DNA of 64,000 nt from Hylemonella gracilis (GCF_004328645.1 NZ_CP031395.1:2505501-2569500), one strand, 5' to 3'; numbered from the stretch's first letter, positions 1 through 9,083 are shown. A program made the numbers and translations. Notes: generated by a model not told the origin, from the sequence alone.

Positions 1-120
1 AGGGAGCGCCCTTGCAGGCGCAGGGCGCGTGATTGCAACGTTCCGGGCTCAACAGCTTTGCCTTTTCCGTCTTGCTCTTGCGCAGTGAAAAGGAGTTTCG
101 GCAGCGGAAAACGCCAAGGT

Positions 121-157
121 CAAAAAAAACGGCGCCAGTCCCGAAGGAGTGGCGCCG
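121..157 (-). terminator. Rho-independent terminator after frc
   Basis: On the minus strand a CGGCGCCA/TGGCGCCG stem with a 12-base loop is followed by a run of eight T. It lies just past the stop codon of frc and would end the oxc-frc transcript. Nothing else recognisable is seen in bases 1-120. Confidence 0.85.
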
Positions 158-179
158 TCTCAGAGAGCGGAAAGAAGGG

Positions 180-1445
180 TCAGACCGCCTTGTTCGTATG
201 CATCTTGCCGATCTGGTCCTTGCTGTAACCCAGTTCGACCAGCACTTCGTCGGTGTGCTCACCCAGCAGCGGGGAGGCCGTCACCTCGGGCTTGAGGTCG
301 GAGAACTTGATCGGGCTGCCCACCGTCCAGTAGCTGCCACGTACCTTGTGCGGCACTTCGACGATGGAGCCGGAAGCGCGCAGCGACTTGTCATGCAGCA
401 GTTCCTTCATCGACAGCACCGGCGCGCAAGGGATGTCGTACTTGCGGAAGATGTCCACGGCCTCGTACTTGGTCTTGTCCTTGATGAAGTCCTCGATGGT
501 CGCGAAGATGTCCATGATGTGCGGCTGGCGCGCCTTGGCCGTGGTGTAGTTGGGGTCCGTCTTCCATTCGGGCTTGCCCAGCGCGTCGCAGATCGGTTCC
601 CAGGCATGGCCTTGGACGGTGAAGTAGATGTAGGCGTTGGGGTCCGTTTCCCAGCCCTTGCACTTCAGAATCCAGCCCGGCTGACCGCCACCACCCGCGT
701 TGCCGCCACGCGGCACCACGTCGCCGAACTTCTCATGCGGGTACTGCGGGTATTCCTCCAAGTAGCCGATCTTGTCCAGGCGCAACTGGTCACGCATCTT
801 GACGCGGCAGAGGTTGAGCACGGCGTCCTGCATGGACACGGCCACCTTCTGGCCCTTGCCGGTCTGCTGGCGGCCGATGATGGCCGTCAGGATGCCGATG
901 GCCAGATGCATGCCTGTGTTGGAGTCGCCCAGCGCGGCCGCGGAGATCGTCGGTTGCGAGTTTTCGCCTTTCCACCAGCCGGTGGTGGACGCCGCGCCAC
1001 CCGCGCACTGCGCCACGTTCTCATAGACCTTGAGGTCTTCGTAGTGGTGACCATCGGAAAAGCCCTTGACCGAGGCCAGGATCATGCCGGGGTTCAATTC
1101 CTGGATGCGCTGCCAGGTGAAGCCCATGCGGTCCAGCGCGCCAGGGCCGAAATTCTCGACCATCACGTCGGACTTCTTGATGAGCTTTTCCAGGACTTCC
1201 TTGCCTTCGGGGGTCTTGGTGTCCAGCGTCAGCGAGCGCTTGTTGCTGTTGAGCATCGTGAAGTAGAGCGCGTCGGCATCGGGAATGTCGCGCAGCTGGC
1301 TGCGCGTCACGTCACCAGCGCCCGGACGTTCGACCTTGATCACGTCGGCGCCGAACCAGGCCAGCAGCTGTGTGCAGGCGGGACCGGCTTGCACGTGCGT
1401 GAAGTCGATGATCTTGATGCCCTTGAGGGGTTTGTTTCCGGACAT
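180..1445 (-). CDS. frc: Formyl-CoA:oxalate CoA-transferase
   Basis: A 421-residue class III CoA-transferase that moves CoA from formyl-CoA to oxalate, giving oxalyl-CoA and formate in the cytosol. The N-terminal block [13 protein letters not shown], the stretch [18 protein letters not shown] and the glycine loop GGGGQ (residues 251-255) match the well-studied Oxalobacter enzyme closely as I remember it. The predicted catalytic aspartate is D174 in [10 protein letters not shown]. Length is close to the 428 residues of that enzyme. The start is supported by AAGGAG six bases upstream of ATG. It lies 66 bases downstream of oxc on the same strand and is probably co-transcribed with it, so oxalate activation and decarboxylation are made together. 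The close match makes the oxalate assignment much safer than a generic CaiB/BaiF-family call. Confidence 0.96.
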   Translation of the reverse strand: MSGNKPLKGIKIIDFTHVQAGPACTQLLAWFGADVIKVERPGAGDVTRSQLRDIPDADALYFTMLNSNKRSLTLDTKTPEGKEVLEKLIKKSDVMVENFGPGALDRMGFTWQRIQELNPGMILASVKGFSDGHHYEDLKVYENVAQCAGGAASTTGWWKGENSQPTISAAALGDSNTGMHLAIGILTAIIGRQQTGKGQKVAVSMQDAVLNLCRVKMRDQLRLDKIGYLEEYPQYPHEKFGDVVPRGGNAGGGGQPGWILKCKGWETDPNAYIYFTVQGHAWEPICDALGKPEWKTDPNYTTAKARQPHIMDIFATIEDFIKDKTKYEAVDIFRKYDIPCAPVLSMKELLHDKSLRASGSIVEVPHKVRGSYWTVGSPIKFSDLKPEVTASPLLGEHTDEVLVELGYSKDQIGKMHTNKAV

Positions 1446-1511
1446 TTTCTGCTCCTTCTGAGATAAGTCCCGTCGATGCGGAACGGGTTTGAATGGGTGT
1501 TGTGTCTAGGA

Positions 1512-3248
1512 TTACTTCTTCAGCGCGGCGGCGGGGTTCAGGCTGGTGATGCGACCGCTTTCCGTGCCCGCCGTCTCGTCGATGATGGCGTTGATCAGCG
1601 TGGGCTTGCCGGACTTGAGCGCATCTTCGATGCCTTTGCGCAGCTCGGCCGAAGTCTGCGCATAGACGCCGACACCGCCGAAGGCTTCCATCAGCTTCTC
1701 GTAACGCGCGTCCTTGACGAACACGGTCGGGGCCACGTCGGCGCCGCCGGTCGGGTTCACGTCGGTGCCACGGTAGACGCCGTTGTTGTTGAAGATCACC
1801 ACGCAGACGGGGAGGTTGTAGCGGGCGATGGTTTCCACTTCCATGCCGGAGAAACCGAAGGCGCTGTCACCGCAGACGGCGATGACACGCTGATTGCTCT
1901 CGACGGCGGCTGCGACGGCGAAACCCATGCCGATGCCCATCACCCCCCAGGTGCCCACGTCCAGACGCTTGCGCGGCTTGTACATGTCCACGATGGAGCG
2001 GGTGAAGTCCAGCGCGTTGGCGCCTTCGTTGACCAGCAGCGTGTCGGGATGGGCCTTGAAGATGTCGCGCACCACGCTCAGCGCGCTGTGGAAGTTCATC
2101 GGCTTCGGGTCTTTGGCCAAGGTCTCGGCCATCTTGGCGATGTTCTTGCTCTTCTTGTCGTTGATGGCGTTCGTCCATTCGGCAGGCGGCTTGGCCCAGC
2201 TGTTGCCGATGCCGGCCAGCAGGGACGAGACGCAGGAACCGATGTCACCGGCGATCGGCGCGTCGATGCGCACGTTGCTGTCGAACTCGGTGGAGGCGAT
2301 GTCGATCTGAATGAACTTCTGGCCACCCCAGTCCTTGTGGTCCTTGCCACCCCAGGTCTTGCCCTTGCCATGCGACAGCAGCCAGTTCAGGCGCGCGCCG
2401 ATCAGCAGCACCACGTCGGCCTCGGGCAGCACGAAGGAACGGGCGGCGGCGGCGGACTGCGGGTGCGTGTCAGGCAGGATCCCTTTGGCCATGGACATGG
2501 GCAGGTAGGGGATACCGGTCTTCTCGACCAGGGCCTGGATGTCAGCGTCGGCCTGCGCGTAGGCGGCGCCCTTGCCCAACAGGATCAGGGGCTTCTTGGC
2601 GCCCTTGAGCAGGTTCAGCGCGCGGGTGATGGATTCGGGCGCGGGGATCTGGCGCGGGGCCGGATCGACCACCTTGATCAGCGAGGCCTTGCCCTCAGCG
2701 GCGTCCAGGGTCTGCGAGAACAGCTTGGCCGGCAGGTCCAGGTAGACGCCGCCCGGGCGGCCGGAAACGGCGGCTCGGATGGCGCGGGCGATGCCCACGC
2801 CAATGTCTTCGGCATTCAGCACGCGGAAGGCCGCCTTGCACAGAGGCTTGGCGATGGCGAGTTGGTCCATTTCCTCGTAGTCGCCCTGTGACAGATCGAC
2901 GATCTCGCGCTCGGAGGAGCCGGAGATCAGGATCATGGGCCAGCAGTTGGTGGTGGCGTTGGCCAGGGCAACCAGCGCGTTCAGGAAGCCGGGAGCGGAC
3001 ACCGTCAGGCACACGCCGGGCACGCCTTTCGCGCCATTCATGAAGCCGGCGATCGCGGCGGCGTTGCCGGCGTTGGCCTCGTGGCGGAAGGAGATCACGC
3101 GCATGCCTTCGGCTTGCATCATGCGGGTCAAGTCGGTGACCGGGATGCCGGGCAGGCCGTAGATGTTGCTGATGCCGTTGAGCTTGAGCGCATCGATGAC
3201 GAGATGGAAGCCATCGGTCAGCGTGCTGGTTTGGGCGTCGTTGGACAT
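1512..3248 (-). CDS. oxc: Oxalyl-CoA decarboxylase (thiamine diphosphate dependent)
   Basis: A 578-residue ThDP enzyme that decarboxylates oxalyl-CoA to formyl-CoA and CO2, closing the catalytic cycle with Frc. The N-terminal Pyr domain has [10 protein letters not shown] and [16 protein letters not shown]. The C-terminal ThDP domain carries [14 protein letters not shown] followed by an NNNG segment, the usual GDG-type cofactor motif. The reading frame is open to 3377, but ATG 3248 ([13 protein letters not shown]) gives a length close to the family's 568 residues and has a purine-rich AGAGAG upstream. An ATG at 3293 is the alternative. The gene is first in an oxc-frc pair and diverges from a Crp/Fnr-type regulator. 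Two Fnr-like palindromes lie about 130-165 bases upstream, so oxalate- or redox-dependent control by that regulator is likely. Confidence 0.95.
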   Translation of the reverse strand: MSNDAQTSTLTDGFHLVIDALKLNGISNIYGLPGIPVTDLTRMMQAEGMRVISFRHEANAGNAAAIAGFMNGAKGVPGVCLTVSAPGFLNALVALANATTNCWPMILISGSSEREIVDLSQGDYEEMDQLAIAKPLCKAAFRVLNAEDIGVGIARAIRAAVSGRPGGVYLDLPAKLFSQTLDAAEGKASLIKVVDPAPRQIPAPESITRALNLLKGAKKPLILLGKGAAYAQADADIQALVEKTGIPYLPMSMAKGILPDTHPQSAAAARSFVLPEADVVLLIGARLNWLLSHGKGKTWGGKDHKDWGGQKFIQIDIASTEFDSNVRIDAPIAGDIGSCVSSLLAGIGNSWAKPPAEWTNAINDKKSKNIAKMAETLAKDPKPMNFHSALSVVRDIFKAHPDTLLVNEGANALDFTRSIVDMYKPRKRLDVGTWGVMGIGMGFAVAAAVESNQRVIAVCGDSAFGFSGMEVETIARYNLPVCVVIFNNNGVYRGTDVNPTGGADVAPTVFVKDARYEKLMEAFGGVGVYAQTSAELRKGIEDALKSGKPTLINAIIDETAGTESGRITSLNPAAALKK

Positions 3249-3376
3249 GGTGCGTCTCTCTGCTGTGTTGCTGTAAAAGTTATCGTTGGCCATTGCGCGC
3301 GGCTTGCCGCGCAGGGGCGGCGGGCACGCGAGGGTGCAACGCGGGGGTATGATAGGAAGCTGTCTTGGAGGCTCCA

Positions 3377-3414
3377 TTGACCACGGTCAATTTCGGAACA
3401 AAGACCTCGGTCAA
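3377..3414. promoter_or_regulatory. Two Fnr-type palindromes in the oxc/regulator divergent promoter
   Basis: TTGAC-CACG-GTCAA (3377-3390) is a perfect Fnr-like inverted repeat. A weaker copy, AAGAC-CTCG-GTCAA (3401-3414), is centred 24 bases away. Both share CGGTCAA with a third copy in front of tctC (7580-7593). The neighbouring regulator carries an E-x-x-S-R recognition helix, which in FNR reads TTGA half sites, so it is the obvious candidate to bind here and to autoregulate. Confidence 0.7.
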
Positions 3415-3459
3415 TCAGAGTAGCGCTAACCCGGAGCCCGTCCCCGGCAGGGAGCACGC

Positions 3460-4083
3460 GTGCGCGTGGAAAGCATGAGCAGTATCGAGAATCACCCGGA
3501 AAAGAACATCATTCGGGTCCAATTGCGCCAAAACCAAGTGCTCAAGGACCTGGGCGCGGACGCACACGAATCGCTGGAACCCCACTTGACGGTAGTGGAT
3601 TGCAGCAAGGGAGATTTCCTGCTGCATCAGGGTGTGCACGAGATGGAGCAGTATTTCATCCTGGACGGCGTGCTCAAGCGCGTCGTCGCCAACTCCCAGG
3701 GCAAGGAAATGATCCTGCGTTTCGCGGCGGAACGCGAGATGGAAACCAGCTATGCCGCCTGGATGCTCAAGACCCCGACACCGTACAGCATCGTTTCCGT
3801 GACGAAGGCGCGCGTCGTCAAGCTGCCCATGCCCGAGTGGATCGCCTTCCTGGAGTTGCATACCGAGGAGAAACGTCTGTTCGAGCACAGCGTGATGAGT
3901 CACATGAGCGAGATCATGGCGCACACCATCACGCTGCACCTGCTGGATGCGCCCGGGCGGGTGCACCGTTTCGTGCGCAAGCATGGTGAGCTGTTCGATC
4001 GGATACCCAAGAAGGAACTGGCCGCCTACCTGAACCTTTCCGCCGAGACGCTCAGTCGCCTCAAGCAGCGCGGGAAGATCTGA
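3460..4083 (+). CDS. Crp/Fnr-family transcriptional regulator of the oxalate cluster
   Basis: A 207-residue regulator with an N-terminal cyclic-nucleotide-binding-like beta barrel (about residues 20-130), a dimerisation helix and a C-terminal winged helix. The recognition helix reads ETLSR (E196, S199, R200), the E-x-x-S-R pattern FNR uses for TTGA half sites rather than the CRP pattern. Only one cysteine is evident in the sensor domain (VVDCSKGD), so an FNR-type iron-sulfur sensor is unlikely. The GTG start has GGGAG just upstream; ATG 3475 is an alternative. It diverges from oxc, with two Fnr-like palindromes between them, and converges on tctA across a shared terminator. Control of oxc-frc and tctCBA is inferred from the shared sites. 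The effector is unknown. Confidence 0.88.
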   Translation: MRVESMSSIENHPEKNIIRVQLRQNQVLKDLGADAHESLEPHLTVVDCSKGDFLLHQGVHEMEQYFILDGVLKRVVANSQGKEMILRFAAEREMETSYAAWMLKTPTPYSIVSVTKARVVKLPMPEWIAFLELHTEEKRLFEHSVMSHMSEIMAHTITLHLLDAPGRVHRFVRKHGELFDRIPKKELAAYLNLSAETLSRLKQRGKI

Positions 4084-4147
4084 ATCGCAAGCAAGCGGTT
4101 CGACCTGAAGTTCCAGGCTGCAGGTCATGGACACGGCATGAAAAAAA

Positions 4148-4177
4148 GGCCCGCTTCTCCTGGAAGCGGGCCTTTTT
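4148..4177. terminator. Bidirectional terminator between the regulator and tctA
   Basis: GGCCCGCTTC/GAAGCGGGCC is a 10-bp perfect stem with a 5-base loop. It is flanked by seven A on the left (4141-4147) and five T on the right. It sits between convergent genes and can work for both strands. Confidence 0.9.
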
Positions 4178-4213
4178 GTTGGGGCAGCGGCGTCGTCGAC
4201 GCCGTTCGAACGG

Positions 4214-5743
4214 TCAGTCCACCGGACGTTCCGCGGCGAATGCCTGCGGCTTGGGCTTCCTCACGAAGGAGAGCAGCTTGGAAATGATCGGCCAGAACAG
4301 CATGAGCAGCGCCAGGGCGGTGATGCCGCCGACCAGGCCATTGGAGAACATGATGGCCAGGTCACCCTGGGATAGCAGCATGGACTGCCGGAATGCGTCT
4401 TCCGCTTTGTCACCCAGCACCAGTGCCAGAACCAGCGGCGCAAGGGGGTAATCCAGCTTCTTGAACGCATACCCGACCACGCCGAACAGCAGCATGAACC
4501 AGATGTCGAGCATGGCGTTGTGCACGGTATAGGCACCGATCGCACAGATCACGATGATCACGGGGGCGATGATCGAGAAGGGGATGCGCAGGATCGAGGC
4601 AAACAGCGGCACGGTTGTCAGCACCACCACCAGGCCCACCAGATTGCCCAGGTACATGGACGCGATCAGGCCCCAGACGAAGTCCTTCTGCTCGACGAAG
4701 AGCAGCGGGCCGGGTTGCAGACCCCAGATCAGCAGGCCGCCCAACAGCACGGCTGCCGTGGGGGAGCCGGGGATGCCGAGGGCCAGCATGGGCAGCAGGG
4801 CGCTGGTTCCGGCGGCATGCGCGGCGGTTTCCGGCGCGACCACGCCTTCCAGTTCGCCGTTGCCGAAATTGTCACCCCGCTTGGACATCTTCTTGGCCAC
4901 GCCGTAGCTCATGAAGGAGGCGGGCGTCGCACCGCCAGGCGTGATACCCATCCAGATGCCGATGAGCGCACCGCGCAAGGAGGTCGCCCAGTAGGCCGGC
5001 AGTTGCTTCCAGGTGTTGAAGACGACCTTCGGATCGATGCGGGCGCTCTTGCCATTGAAGGCCAGGCCTTCTTCCATCGAGAGCAGGATTTCGCCGATGC
5101 CGAACAGGCCGATCACCGCGATCAGGAAGTCGAAACCGCGCATCAGTTCATGAAAGCCGAAGGTCAGGCGCAGCTGGCCGGTCACGGTGTCCATGCCGAC
5201 GCAGGCCAGCGCGAAGCCCAGAGTCATGGAGGCGAGAATCTTGAACGGCGAACCCTTGCCCATGCCCACGAAAGAGCAGAAGGTGAGCAGGTAGACCGAG
5301 AAAAATTCAGGCGGGCCGAACTTCAGCGCGAACTTGGCGACCAGGGGCGCCAGAAAGGTGATCATGACCACCGCGATGAAAGCGCCGATGAAGGAAGAAG
5401 TGAAGGCACCGGTGAGCGCTTCGCCAGCCTTGCCTTGCTGCGCCATGGGGTAGCCATCAAAGGTGGTGGCCACGGACCACGGCTCACCCGGGATGTTGAA
5501 CAGAACCGAAGTGATGGCACCGCCGAACAGCGCGCCCCAGTAGATGCAGCTCAGCATGATGATCGCCGAGGTCGGGTTCATGCTGAAGGTCAGTGGCAGC
5601 AGGATGGCCACGCCATTGGCGCCGCCCAGGCCGGGCAGCACGCCGATCAGAACGCCCAGGACGATGCCCACCAGCATCAGCAGGAAGTTCATCGGCGATA
5701 TGACGGTCGCAAACCCGTGGAACAGTGCGTTGAGTTCTTCCAT
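4214..5743 (-). CDS. tctA: Tripartite tricarboxylate transporter, large membrane subunit TctA
   Basis: A 509-residue integral membrane protein with about 12 hydrophobic segments, the substrate-translocating subunit of a TTT-family secondary transporter. Family motifs are GVLPGLGGANGVAILLP near residue 40 and GITPGGATPASFMSYG in the middle. Length fits the family (about 500). It is last in a tctC-tctB-tctA group on the minus strand and starts 35 bases after tctB. TTT systems take up carboxylates using an extracytoplasmic TctC receptor. The neighbouring oxc-frc pair and shared regulatory palindromes suggest oxalate or a related small dicarboxylate as substrate, but no residue in TctA itself shows this. 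Confidence 0.93.
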   Translation of the reverse strand: MEELNALFHGFATVISPMNFLLMLVGIVLGVLIGVLPGLGGANGVAILLPLTFSMNPTSAIIMLSCIYWGALFGGAITSVLFNIPGEPWSVATTFDGYPMAQQGKAGEALTGAFTSSFIGAFIAVVMITFLAPLVAKFALKFGPPEFFSVYLLTFCSFVGMGKGSPFKILASMTLGFALACVGMDTVTGQLRLTFGFHELMRGFDFLIAVIGLFGIGEILLSMEEGLAFNGKSARIDPKVVFNTWKQLPAYWATSLRGALIGIWMGITPGGATPASFMSYGVAKKMSKRGDNFGNGELEGVVAPETAAHAAGTSALLPMLALGIPGSPTAAVLLGGLLIWGLQPGPLLFVEQKDFVWGLIASMYLGNLVGLVVVLTTVPLFASILRIPFSIIAPVIIVICAIGAYTVHNAMLDIWFMLLFGVVGYAFKKLDYPLAPLVLALVLGDKAEDAFRQSMLLSQGDLAIMFSNGLVGGITALALLMLFWPIISKLLSFVRKPKPQAFAAERPVD

Positions 5744-5778
5744 TTTCTTATGTCTCCGAAATTGATCCGCGCGTTTAT

Positions 5779-6309
5779 TCAGTAACCCAGGAAGCTCAGC
5801 GGATCAAACGTGCCCTTGTGCAGCGGCACCTTGAACCAGACCTCGAACATCAGGAAGAACAGGGCGTTGACGGCCAGGCCGACGATGACGCTGCGGAGCC
5901 AGCCGTACTTGCCCAGGTACACCATGAAAAGGGTGATGTAGACGGCCGAAGCCACGTAGATGCCAATCAGATCCACCGCGGCCACGTAAACGACGGCAGG
6001 GACCAGCACGGCCAGCACGCGGCCCATGGACTCACGGTCCACGAAGGCCTCGGCGTTCTTCTCCTTGGCCTTGCCCTTGGCCATCAGCGTCTGGGTGAAC
6101 ACGCCGATACCGGAGATGCACAGGATGACCCCGATGTAGAAGGGGAAGTAGCCCGGGCCGGGGCCGTCGTCGCCCCATTCGGCGCCCAGTTGGCGGCTGC
6201 CGAACACCACCAGGGCGCCCAGGAGAAAGACCAACACCGCGACCACGGCGTCCACCGTGCCGTTGGTGGCGAGGGCGCGGCCCTCCTCGGAAGTTTGATT
6301 GGATTCCAT
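5779..6309 (-). CDS. tctB: Tripartite tricarboxylate transporter, small membrane subunit TctB
   Basis: A 176-residue protein with four hydrophobic segments (about residues 22-42, 55-72, 93-125 and 137-158), the layout of the small TctB subunit that partners TctA. An acidic-glycine stretch, EWGDDGPGPGYFPFYIG, lies between the first two helices and is typical of TctB proteins. A hairpin with a T run separates it from tctC upstream, which should leave TctB and TctA less abundant than the receptor. Sequence conservation in this family is low, so the call rests on topology, size and position between tctC and tctA. Confidence 0.88.
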   Translation of the reverse strand: MESNQTSEEGRALATNGTVDAVVAVLVFLLGALVVFGSRQLGAEWGDDGPGPGYFPFYIGVILCISGIGVFTQTLMAKGKAKEKNAEAFVDRESMGRVLAVLVPAVVYVAAVDLIGIYVASAVYITLFMVYLGKYGWLRSVIVGLAVNALFFLMFEVWFKVPLHKGTFDPLSFLGY

Positions 6310-6339
6310 GACGAGATAACTTCTGACGATTTCTGACTC

Positions 6340-6389
6340 AAAAAAGCCGGGCCCTGCAGACGGTGTTGTGTCGTCCTTCCAGGCCCGGC
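6340..6389 (-). terminator. Intra-operon hairpin with T run between tctC and tctB
   Basis: On the minus strand GCCGGGCC (6389-6382) pairs with GGCCCGGC (6353-6346) across a 28-base loop, followed by six T. It lies after the tctC stop and before tctB, so it probably acts as a partial terminator or 3' stabiliser. Confidence 0.65.
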
Positions 6390-6417
6390 GTACTGGCTAC
6401 ATCCGTCGGACCGGGGC

Positions 6418-7440
6418 TTACTTCGCCAGGAAGCCGGCTTCGGTCATCAACTGGCGGTGATTCGCTTCGGCGGTCGTGAGCCACTTGGTGAATTCGGCGC
6501 CGCTCATGCTGGTCTGGTTGAAGGCGCCTTGTTCCATGGCGGCCTTCCACTCGGGCGTTTCACGCACCTTGGCCAGCAGATCCACGTAGTACTTGGTCTG
6601 GTCCGCGCTGACGCCGGGCGACGTGAAGATGCCGCGCAGCATCACGTAGTCGGTCGGCACCCCGGATTCCTTGCAGGTCGGGATGTCGTTCCAGCTTTGG
6701 GTGTCCGTCACCTTGGTCTTGTAGGCCAGACGCTGGTCGTCGAACACGCACAGCGCGCGCAGCTTGCCGGCGCGCCACTGGGCCACGGCTTCGGCGGGGT
6801 TGTTCACGGTGGAATCGATGTGGCCGCCCACGAGCTGCACGGCCACTTCGCCGCCGCCCTTGAAGGGCACGTAGATGAACTTGGTCCCGGTGGCCTTCTC
6901 AAGCCCTACGGTGATGATCTGGTCTTCCTGCTTGGAGCCGGTGCCGCCCATCTTCATCTTGTTCGGGCCCGCGGCCTTGACGGCGTCGATGTACTGCTTG
7001 GCCGTCTTGTAGGGCGCGTCGGCATTGACCCAGAGCACGAACTGGTCCAGCGCCATCATGGAAACCGGCGTCATGTCCTTCCAGTTGAAGGGCACACCCG
7101 TGGCCAGCGGCGTCGTGAACAGGTTGGACAGGGTGATGATGATCTTGTGCGGGTCGCCCTTGGCTTCCTTCACGGACAGGAAGCCCTCGGCACCGGCACC
7201 ACCCGACTTGTTCACCACGATGAGCGACTGCTTCATCAGGTTGTGCTTGACGATGATGCCCTGGATCAGGCGCGCCATCTGGTCGGCACCGCCGCCCGTG
7301 CCTGCGGGCACAACGAACTCGACCGGCTTGCTCGGTTCCCAGGCCTGGGCTGACATCGGGGCGACCAGGCCGGTGGCCACGATGACGGCGGCGGCCACGG
7401 TGGCCACCTTGGTTTTCAGTCTGGCATGAAAGCTCTTCAT
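6418..7440 (-). CDS. tctC: TctC/Bug-family extracytoplasmic solute receptor
   Basis: A 340-residue periplasmic binding protein of the TctC (Bug) family, the receptor for the TctAB permease next door. It has a Sec signal peptide (Lys/Arg-rich start, hydrophobic core around residues 11-25, AQA cleavage region). The mature protein shows PVEFVVPAGTGGGADQMAR and NKSGGAGAEGF, the two conserved Bug substrate-loop regions. ATG 7440 is chosen because AGGAGACAAAG precedes it and it begins the signal peptide; the frame is open to 7512. An Fnr-like palindrome lies 140 bases upstream. Genomic context suggests a C2 carboxylate such as oxalate, but Bug ligands are hard to predict from sequence. Confidence 0.92.
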   Translation of the reverse strand: MKSFHARLKTKVATVAAAVIVATGLVAPMSAQAWEPSKPVEFVVPAGTGGGADQMARLIQGIIVKHNLMKQSLIVVNKSGGAGAEGFLSVKEAKGDPHKIIITLSNLFTTPLATGVPFNWKDMTPVSMMALDQFVLWVNADAPYKTAKQYIDAVKAAGPNKMKMGGTGSKQEDQIITVGLEKATGTKFIYVPFKGGGEVAVQLVGGHIDSTVNNPAEAVAQWRAGKLRALCVFDDQRLAYKTKVTDTQSWNDIPTCKESGVPTDYVMLRGIFTSPGVSADQTKYYVDLLAKVRETPEWKAAMEQGAFNQTSMSGAEFTKWLTTAEANHRQLMTEAGFLAK

Positions 7441-7579
7441 CTTTGTCTCCTGTTGACGTTGCACCGTCGCCGACGGTTTTTGGACATGGAATTCTTGTTT
7501 CGATAGCCGCATCGAATGGACTCATTCGCATGAGCATCAATCGATGGGGCGTACTCTAAATTTTGGTGCTGAATTCCTC

Positions 7580-7593
7580 TTGATTGCGGTCAA
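7580..7593. promoter_or_regulatory. Fnr-type palindrome upstream of tctC
   Basis: TTGAT-TGCG-GTCAA matches the Fnr consensus layout and shares CGGTCAA with both sites at 3377-3414. It lies 140-153 bases upstream of the tctC start, about the same distance as the perfect site from oxc (129-142). Apart from this site and the terminator at 7717-7751, nothing is seen in the 435-base gap 7441-7875. Confidence 0.65.
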
Positions 7594-7716
7594 CTTTCTT
7601 TATTTTTCAGAGTCTCCCTAGGGTTTCCGTGATTGGGGCTTTTCCGAGGGAGATGGGTGGCGAATGCCATACAGGCAAGGGCAAACACCAGGGAAATACC
7701 GTTTGACACCACAAAC

Positions 7717-7751
7717 AAAAAAGGCAGTCCTGTCGTATGACGGGACTGCCT
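7717..7751 (-). terminator. Terminator after the formyltransferase-like gene
   Basis: On the minus strand AGGCAGTCC pairs with GGACTGCCT across a short loop and is followed by six T. It is about 125 bases past the stop of the gene that starts at 8835. Confidence 0.85.
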
Positions 7752-7875
7752 GGGAGCAGGGCGCTGAATCGGCGGGACGTGATGTCAACGATGGCAGCGC
7801 ATCACCGCTGCCGCAGTGCTTACATTTGCAGCTGGCAAAAAATCATCTTTCCATGTGCCATGCCGATGTCGTGAT

Positions 7876-8835
7876 TCAGCATACTGCGCGAAGTCCGTTG
7901 TCGTGGGCGAATGTGGCGGCGTCCATCTTCTTGCCACTGACACCGTTGACGACGGCCTTGACCCGCATGACTTCGATTTCGCCGCCCTGGGTTGCGATGA
8001 AGAGCGACTGCGCGCCGATTTCAACGATGTCTCCCGGCTTGCCACGTACCGAGCCGAAGGTGCGCGTCACATGCTTGCGGCAGTCGTAGAGCGAGACCTT
8101 CATCACCCGACCTTCGGCGTCGTTCATCTCGCACCAGGCCCCAGGCGCCGGATTGCAGGCGCGGATCAGGTTGTAGACCTGGTCGACATGCCGGGTCCAG
8201 TGGATGCGCGCCTCATCGGCCTTGAACCAGCCTTCGTAGCTCGCCTGGTTTTCGTCCTGTGCGGTTTCGGTGTGACGGCCCGCGACAACCTGGTCAGCGG
8301 CTTCCAGCAAGGCCTGCACGCCCAGGGGGAACAGCTTGTTGAAATAGACCTCGCCCAGTGTTTCATCCGCATCGATCGCGCAGCGCTTTTGCAGGATCAC
8401 CGGGCCTTCGTCCAGGCCATCGGTGGGGCGGAAGATCGTCAGGCCGGTTTCCGTCGCACCCAGCGCGATCGGCCAGTTGATCGAGGAAGGCCCTCGGTGC
8501 CTGGGCAGTAGAGACGGGTGGTACTGGATGGTGCCGTGCTTCGGAATGTTCACGAAGCTCTGAGGCGCGAACTGCAATACATAGGCCATCACGCCCAGGT
8601 CAGCGTCCAGCGCGCGCAGCGCGGCCTGGGCTTCCTCGCTCTTGAGGCTGGCGAACTGCAAGACGGGCAGACCGGCGGCTTCGGCCGCCTCTCGCAAGGC
8701 ATCCGGCTTCTCGCCGGGCTGCTCGGGCTTGCAGAACACGCCGACGACGATGTCGCCCTGGGATTCACCACGCGCGAGAAAGGCGTGCAGCACGGCCTTG
8801 CCGAAATCCTGTTGACCGATGAGGGCGATGCGCAT
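7876..8835 (-). CDS. Stand-alone formyltransferase/10-formyl-THF hydrolase-like protein
   Basis: A 319-residue protein with a formyl-transferase N-terminal domain (about 1-200) and a C-terminal OB-like domain (about 210-310). The start MRIALIGQQDFGKAVL, the active-site block HPSLLPRHRGPSSINW, the segment ASYEGWFKADEARIHW and the NPAPGAW motif resemble the N-terminal hydrolase domain of animal 10-formyltetrahydrofolate dehydrogenase (ALDH1L1) more than classical methionyl-tRNA formyltransferase. It should bind 10-formyl-THF and may release formate and THF. ATG 8835 is chosen because the motif-bearing N-terminus starts there. It lies upstream of the tct and oxc-frc genes, which generate formyl units, so a role balancing C1 folate during oxalate use is plausible but inferred. 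Automatic pipelines may call it Fmt. Confidence 0.82.
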   Translation of the reverse strand: MRIALIGQQDFGKAVLHAFLARGESQGDIVVGVFCKPEQPGEKPDALREAAEAAGLPVLQFASLKSEEAQAALRALDADLGVMAYVLQFAPQSFVNIPKHGTIQYHPSLLPRHRGPSSINWPIALGATETGLTIFRPTDGLDEGPVILQKRCAIDADETLGEVYFNKLFPLGVQALLEAADQVVAGRHTETAQDENQASYEGWFKADEARIHWTRHVDQVYNLIRACNPAPGAWCEMNDAEGRVMKVSLYDCRKHVTRTFGSVRGKPGDIVEIGAQSLFIATQGGEIEVMRVKAVVNGVSGKKMDAATFAHDNGLRAVC

Positions 8836-8909
8836 GAGATGGGCGGGGAGAGTCGTGTCGCGTGGAGAAAGGCCGTTGCGCGTGTTGGCAGCGGCGCGGA
8901 AAGAAGGGT

Positions 8910-9083
8910 GTCTGCAATGGTCCCACCGGACCGGCATCCTGAACCAGGGGTTCAGGTGGGCGAGGTCAACCCAGCCTTGGGTTCATCTGACGCGAGACGA
9001 TCACGCTGGCGGGGCAATGTTCCAAGCCCTTGCTCAATGAGCATTGGTTCAAGGAAATATAAAGCCCGGCAGGCATTGCAGAC
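8910..9083 (-). ncRNA. ssrS: 6S RNA
   Basis: On the minus strand GTCTGCAATG (9083-9074) pairs perfectly with CATTGCAGAC (8919-8910), closing a long imperfect hairpin of about 174 nucleotides, the usual 6S size. The interior is rich in short complementary blocks (for example TGAACC...GGTTCA near the 3' side). A TACAAT -10 box (9095-9090) lies six bases before the predicted 5' end. The position directly downstream of zapA is the conserved proteobacterial location of ssrS. 6S RNA binds the housekeeping RNA polymerase and restrains transcription in stationary phase. The ends are estimated from the closing stem. Confidence 0.82.

Noticed and set aside
33..2891. Long plus-strand open frames opposite frc and oxc
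   Set aside because: They are antisense to two strongly recognised genes and encode no known domain.
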